A stretch of DNA of 9,511 bases from an uncultured Lachnospiraceae bacterium (GTDB lineage: Bacteria; Bacillota; Clostridia; Lachnospirales; Lachnospiraceae): NCBI GenBank assembly GCA_902767065.1, contig CACXFW010000291.1:1-9511 (forward strand). The letters run 5' to 3'. Below are positions 6,335 through 9,511 of the stretch, one piece after another. A program made the position numbers and the translations under genes. Below the pieces are notes generated by a model. It saw nothing but the letters and a program-made list of their open reading frames with translations. It had not been told where the DNA came from and searched no databases. Each line of letters starts with the position of its first letter. The stretch's first letter is position 1.

Positions 6335-8404
6335 ATGGCAGAACAAGCAATCGTGAATACGATGGGGACAGGCTCGCCGGAGGTGGCGAATGAACAAAGC
6401 CGCCTGTTCGGAAGCTTTTGTGTGGAAGGGAATGCGCTGTGCTACCAGCTGGAGGCGGAAAGGCTCTGTATCACTCCGTGGGGGGAGAACAGCTTCCGCG
6501 TCACATCGACAAAATGTGCCAGGATGCCGGAGGAAAGATGGGCCCTTACGCAGGATGTGCCGCAGGGAAAGGCACAGATCAGGATCGAAGCAATGATGGC
6601 ATCCATCACCAACGGACGCCTTACCGCGATCATCAACAATGTGGGAAAGATCGAGTACCGCAATGAGAAAGGGGAGCTCCTTCTGGAGGAGTATCTCAGG
6701 AACAAGAATGACATGCACTCCGGCACGACCAGTTCCCTGATGATCGACGCAAGGGAATTCAAGCCGCTGCCTGGCGGGGATGAATACGCGCTGAAGGTCC
6801 GTTTTATCTCAAATCCATGTGAAAAGATCTACGGTATGGGCCAGTATCAGCAGCCGTATCTGGATCTGAAAGGCATGGACCTGGAGCTTGCGCACCGCAA
6901 TTCGCAGGCAAGCGTTCCGTTTATGATTTCTTCCCTGGGATACGGGTTTTTGTGGAACAATCCGGCGGTCGGCCGCGTGAACTTCGGAAAGAACATCACC
7001 ACATGGGAAGCGGTTTCCACGAAAAAGATGGACTACTGGATCACCGCGGGGGATACTCCGGCCATGATCGAGGAGGCGTATGCTTCCGTCGCCGGTACCG
7101 TTCCGATGATGCCGGATTATGCGATGGGCTTCTGGCAGTGCAAGCTGCGCTATCAGACGCAGGAGGAGCTTCTGGAGGTTGCCCGGGAATACCGGAGACG
7201 GGGACTTCCGGTTTCGGTGATCGTAGTGGACTTCTTCCACTGGCCGCTGCAGGGAGAATGGAAGTTCGACCCGGTATACTGGCCGGATCCCGACGCCATG
7301 ATCGCGGAATTGAAGGAAATGGGAATCGAGCTGATGGTTTCCATCTGGCCGACGGTCGACTACCGGAGCGAGAACTTCACGGAAATGAAGGAGAGAGGCC
7401 TGCTGATCCGAACCGACAGGGGTTATCCGATCTCCATGGATTTCCAGGGCAATACGCTTCACTTCGATGCCACCAATCCGAAGGCGAGAGAATATGTCTG
7501 GGAGAAGGCAAAGAAGAACTATTACAGCAAAGGCGTGAAGGTATTCTGGCTGGACGAGGCCGAACCGGAGTATACTTATTACGATTACGACAATTACCGC
7601 TATTTCCTCGGGCCGGATGTCCAGGTGGGCAACATCTATCCGGTGATGTACGCGAAGACGTTCTTTGACGGAATGAAGAAAGAAGGCCAGGAGAACATCA
7701 TCAACCTGCTGCGCTGCGCATGGGCGGGTTCCCAGCGCTACGGCGCTCTCGTGTGGTCCGGAGATATCATGTCCTCCTTTGAAAGCCTGAGGGATCAGTT
7801 CGCGGCGGGACTGAACATGGGGATCGCTGGGATTCCGTGGTGGACCACCGATATCGGCGGTTTCTTCGGAGCGGACGCAGGAGATCCGAAGTTCCATGAG
7901 CTTCTTGTGCGCTGGTTTGAATACGGAACGTTCTGCCCGGTCATGCGCCTTCACGGTTACCGCTGGCCGATCCAGCCCCAGGTCGGGACCACGGGCGGCG
8001 CCACCTGCCTGTCCGGCGCGCCCAATGAGGTGTGGAGTTATACGGACGAGGTTTATGAGATCCTGAAGGAGTACCTCTTCCTCCGGGAAAAGATGAAGCC
8101 CTACATTACAAGGATCATGCGGCAGGCCCACGAGAAGGGCACGCCTGTCATGCGGCCTTTGTTCTATGATTTCCCGAAGGACACGAGAGCATGGGAGACG
8201 GAGGATGCCTATCTGTTCGGGCCGGATCTTCTGGTCGCCCCGGTCATGTACGCGGGACAGACAGAAAGAGAAGTGTATCTGCCTAAAGGAGCCGTCTGGA
8301 CAAATTACTGGACGGGTGAGAAACTGAAAGGTGGACAGACCGTCACCACAGCGGCGCCGCTTGAACAGATTCCGCTCTTTATGAGGGACGGATTCGTCTT
8401 GTAA
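6335..8404 (+). CDS. GH31 family alpha-glycosidase (alpha-xylosidase/alpha-glucosidase)
   Basis: A 689-residue cytoplasmic retaining alpha-glycosidase of family GH31, lacking a signal peptide. It has an N-terminal beta-sandwich (about residues 1-235, including IYGMGQYQQPYLDLKG). A (beta/alpha)8 barrel follows, then a C-terminal sandwich from about residue 600. The nucleophile is Asp407 in WLDEAEPEY. The likely general acid/base is Asp477 in LVWSGDIMSSFESLRDQF. PWWTTDIGGF and RLHGYRWP complete the subsite. These blocks are intact, so the enzyme should be active. Alpha-xyloside and alpha-glucoside cleavage are both possible. ATG 6335 is chosen for the GTGAGG (6321-6326) 8-9 nt upstream; ATG 6317 would add six residues but lacks a ribosome site. 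The protein stops at IPLFMRDGFVL, right after the proximal C-terminal domain, shorter than YicI-type enzymes. It follows the permease by 118 bp without an obvious terminator, so co-transcription is likely. Confidence 0.93.
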   Translation: MAEQAIVNTMGTGSPEVANEQSRLFGSFCVEGNALCYQLEAERLCITPWGENSFRVTSTKCARMPEERWALTQDVPQGKAQIRIEAMMASITNGRLTAIINNVGKIEYRNEKGELLLEEYLRNKNDMHSGTTSSLMIDAREFKPLPGGDEYALKVRFISNPCEKIYGMGQYQQPYLDLKGMDLELAHRNSQASVPFMISSLGYGFLWNNPAVGRVNFGKNITTWEAVSTKKMDYWITAGDTPAMIEEAYASVAGTVPMMPDYAMGFWQCKLRYQTQEELLEVAREYRRRGLPVSVIVVDFFHWPLQGEWKFDPVYWPDPDAMIAELKEMGIELMVSIWPTVDYRSENFTEMKERGLLIRTDRGYPISMDFQGNTLHFDATNPKAREYVWEKAKKNYYSKGVKVFWLDEAEPEYTYYDYDNYRYFLGPDVQVGNIYPVMYAKTFFDGMKKEGQENIINLLRCAWAGSQRYGALVWSGDIMSSFESLRDQFAAGLNMGIAGIPWWTTDIGGFFGADAGDPKFHELLVRWFEYGTFCPVMRLHGYRWPIQPQVGTTGGATCLSGAPNEVWSYTDEVYEILKEYLFLREKMKPYITRIMRQAHEKGTPVMRPLFYDFPKDTRAWETEDAYLFGPDLLVAPVMYAGQTEREVYLPKGAVWTNYWTGEKLKGGQTVTTAAPLEQIPLFMRDGFVL

Positions 8405-8410
8405 ATACAG

Positions 8411-8571
8411 CCTGTAAGCCTGCATGATTGTGATTCTTGTGCGATGAATTGGATGGAATCACAATCATGCAGGAGAGCCGTGCAGGCAGAAATCACAATC
8501 ATGCAGGGCATGTGTAAAGGCAGAAGTCACAATCTTACAGGAAACCGTGCAGGCAGCAATCACCGGTAATC
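8411..8571. repeat. Tandem 33-34-nt repeat array with inverted leader copy
   Basis: Three direct repeats occur at 8456-8489, 8490-8523 and 8524-8556, sharing AATCACAATCATGCAGG at their left ends and GGCAG at their right ends. A degenerate fourth start (CAATCAC, 8557-8563) follows. Repeat 3 has CTTACAGG where repeats 1 and 2 have CATGCAGG. In front lies an inverted copy: bases 8419-8436 are the exact 18-nt reverse complement of 8456-8473 and pair over 17 nt with repeat 2. CCTGTAAG (8411-8418) is the reverse complement of CTTACAGG (8534-8541) in repeat 3. CCGTGCAGGCAG recurs exactly at 8478-8489 and 8545-8556. The 18-bp hairpin has no T-tract after it. The array fills the gap between the GH31 stop and the yesL start. 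Function is unknown; options are a dispersed repeat, a multi-site operator, or an RNA switch. Confidence 0.9.
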
Positions 8572-8574
8572 AGC

Positions 8575-9234
8575 ATGTCAGAGAAAAGAAACGGAAAAAT
8601 CGGACGGGCCTTCAGCTACACAGGGCCTGTGTTCACCTGGGGCAGCAAAGCATTTGATGTTGTGCTGCTCTCTGTGTACTGGGTCGTCGGCTGTCTTCCG
8701 GTCGTGACTATCGGTGCCAGCGCCGCTGCGCTGTATTATGCCATTGACCGGTCCGTCCTGCTTGATCAGGATACCGCGACCCACACCTTCTGGCGTTCCT
8801 TCAGAAGAAACCTGAAAATGGGTACCGCGCACTGGCTTCTGACTTTCGCGCTCGGGTTTTTGTTCCTGCTCAACTTCGGAATCTGCAGAGCGAATCTGTC
8901 CGGGCATGTGCAGTGGTTATTCTGCGGCCTGTATCTGGCGCTCACGGCAATCCTGGCTGCATGCGCCTTATACCTCTTCCCGATGATCGCGAGATTTGAC
9001 ATGCCCTTTGGCTGGTATCTGCGCGGCTCTTTGTACTGCGTATTCCGGTATTTTCCGGTCTCTATGTTTCTGGTTCTGCTGCTGGGGGCGGGATACTGGT
9101 CTGTCCTCCGGTTTCCGCTGACCCTGATCTTTATCCCGGGTCTTTACAGTGTGATTACGGTGCCGTCCGTGAAGAAGCGGATCAATCCATTCGGTCCCAT
9201 GGAAGAGGAGCAGGAAGAAGTCTTCAAGGAGTGA
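8575..9234 (+). CDS. yesL: YesL family membrane protein (DUF624)
   Basis: A 219-residue integral membrane protein resembling Bacillus YesL. These proteins have no established biochemical role but are repeatedly encoded beside carbohydrate ABC transporters and glycosidases in Firmicutes, and an accessory role in sugar uptake has been proposed. Visible features are a first segment ending in the family-like block PVVTIGASAAALYYAIDRS (about residues 44-62), a short FWRSFRRNLKMG basic loop, and about four further hydrophobic stretches (about residues 85-105, 112-135 and two between 155 and 195). A charged C-terminal tail ends in EEEQEEVFKE. It is preceded by the repeat array, and no recognisable Shine-Dalgarno precedes ATG 8575, so either translation is controlled by the array or the true start is uncertain. 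No good upstream or near in-frame alternative exists; the next Met is about residue 82. The next gene starts 2 bp after its stop. Confidence 0.85.
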   Translation: MSEKRNGKIGRAFSYTGPVFTWGSKAFDVVLLSVYWVVGCLPVVTIGASAAALYYAIDRSVLLDQDTATHTFWRSFRRNLKMGTAHWLLTFALGFLFLLNFGICRANLSGHVQWLFCGLYLALTAILAACALYLFPMIARFDMPFGWYLRGSLYCVFRYFPVSMFLVLLLGAGYWSVLRFPLTLIFIPGLYSVITVPSVKKRINPFGPMEEEQEEVFKE

Positions 9235-9236
9235 AA

Positions 9237-9511
9237 ATGAGATTTACAGAAGGATACTGGCTCAGGAGCCAGAGAGTGAAAGAACATTACGCGGCCATGG
9301 TGTGGGAATATGAACCACTTGAAGACGGGATGCGCCTTCTGGTGCCGCTGAAAAAAGTGCCTTCAAAGGGGGATACGGTCAATGTCCCCTGCCTGACGGT
9401 CACATTTCGCGCTGTTGCACCGGATGTGATCAGCGTAAAGGCGGTTCATTTCGAAGGATATGACACGCACAGGCCATCTTTTGAGATCGCCGTCAACCCG
9501 CAGAAGGTGAA
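9237..9511 (+). CDS. GH31 family protein, YicI-like alpha-xylosidase (N-terminal fragment)
   Basis: The first 91 codons of a gene that continues beyond the window. The N-terminus MRFTEGYWLRSQRVKEHYAA and the later VISVKAVHFEGYDTHRPSFE follow the pattern of the N-terminal beta-sandwich of YicI-type alpha-xylosidases (MKISDGNW... and ...GVRIEHFQG...). These enzymes remove alpha-1,6-xylosyl residues from the non-reducing ends of isoprimeverose or xyloglucan oligosaccharides. The catalytic domain is not in view, so specificity is inferred. AAGGAG (9226-9231) overlaps the end of yesL and gives 5-nt spacing to ATG 9237, two bases after the yesL stop, so the pair should be co-translated. This is the second GH31 gene of the locus and belongs to a different subgroup from the first. 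Confidence 0.75.
   Translation, partial: MRFTEGYWLRSQRVKEHYAAMVWEYEPLEDGMRLLVPLKKVPSKGDTVNVPCLTVTFRAVAPDVISVKAVHFEGYDTHRPSFEIAVNPQKV

Noticed and set aside
6809..8425. 538-codon open frame on the minus strand
   Set aside because: It lies opposite the GH31 gene, whose conserved motifs fill the + strand. The minus-strand protein is rich in His, Arg and Pro, shows no recognisable domain, and is an artefact of codon bias.
8419..8473. 18-bp hairpin as intrinsic terminator of the GH31 transcript
   Set aside because: The stem is long, but it is followed by AGAGCCG rather than a T-tract, and the loop is 19 nt, so it does not fit a standard intrinsic terminator.
8456..8556. Possible CRISPR array
   Set aside because: Units are contiguous with no unique spacers, an inverted copy is present, and there are no cas genes.

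Overview
The window looks like a chromosomal segment of a moderately GC-rich Bacillota, probably a Lachnospiraceae-type gut or rumen anaerobe. This is inferred from the style of the proteins (a clostridial-variant FolD beside an FchA-like cyclohydrolase, a YesL protein inside a sugar locus, GH31 enzymes of a type common in gut Firmicutes), strong AGGAGG-like ribosome sites and tight gene packing. All convincing genes are on the + strand. No tRNA, rRNA, transposase, phage gene or CRISPR array is visible.

Region 1 (1-1662) is central and one-carbon metabolism. It holds the last codons of a protein resembling the beta part of class I fumarate hydratase, then a small methenyl-THF cyclohydrolase-like protein (FTCD_C/FchA type), then FolD. 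The last two overlap by one base and should be translationally coupled. FolD lacks two of the residues used for the cyclohydrolase half-reaction (Lys to Ala52, Gln to Leu96, relative to E. coli Lys54 and Gln98). The neighbouring FchA-like protein probably supplies that step, so the pair would interconvert 5,10-methylene-, methenyl- and formyl-THF between them.

Region 2 (1663-2861) carries a free-standing patatin-like phospholipase (Ser38/Asp161 dyad). It ends at a very strong intrinsic terminator (2821-2861), which separates the first half of the window from the sugar locus.

Region 3 (2862-9511) is a carbohydrate uptake and degradation locus. A 185-bp leader packed with palindromes precedes a secreted family 1 solute-binding protein. 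An intergenic hairpin follows, then two MalF/MalG-type permeases that overlap by ATGA, then a cytoplasmic GH31 alpha-glycosidase, a YesL-family membrane protein, and the start of a second, YicI-like GH31 (alpha-xylosidase type) that runs off the window. No ABC ATPase is encoded here; a shared MsmK/MsiK-type ATPase elsewhere is the likely energiser. The simplest reading is import of an alpha-xyloside or alpha-glucoside oligosaccharide followed by intracellular hydrolysis by two GH31 enzymes.

The most unusual structure is the 170-bp gap between the first GH31 gene and yesL. It is filled by three tandem 33-34-nt repeats preceded by an inverted copy. The inverted copy can pair perfectly over 18 bp with the first repeat, and nearly as well with the second. 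A second short element in the same leader pairs with the third repeat. The array starts a few bases after the GH31 stop and runs into the yesL start, which has no clear ribosome-binding site.
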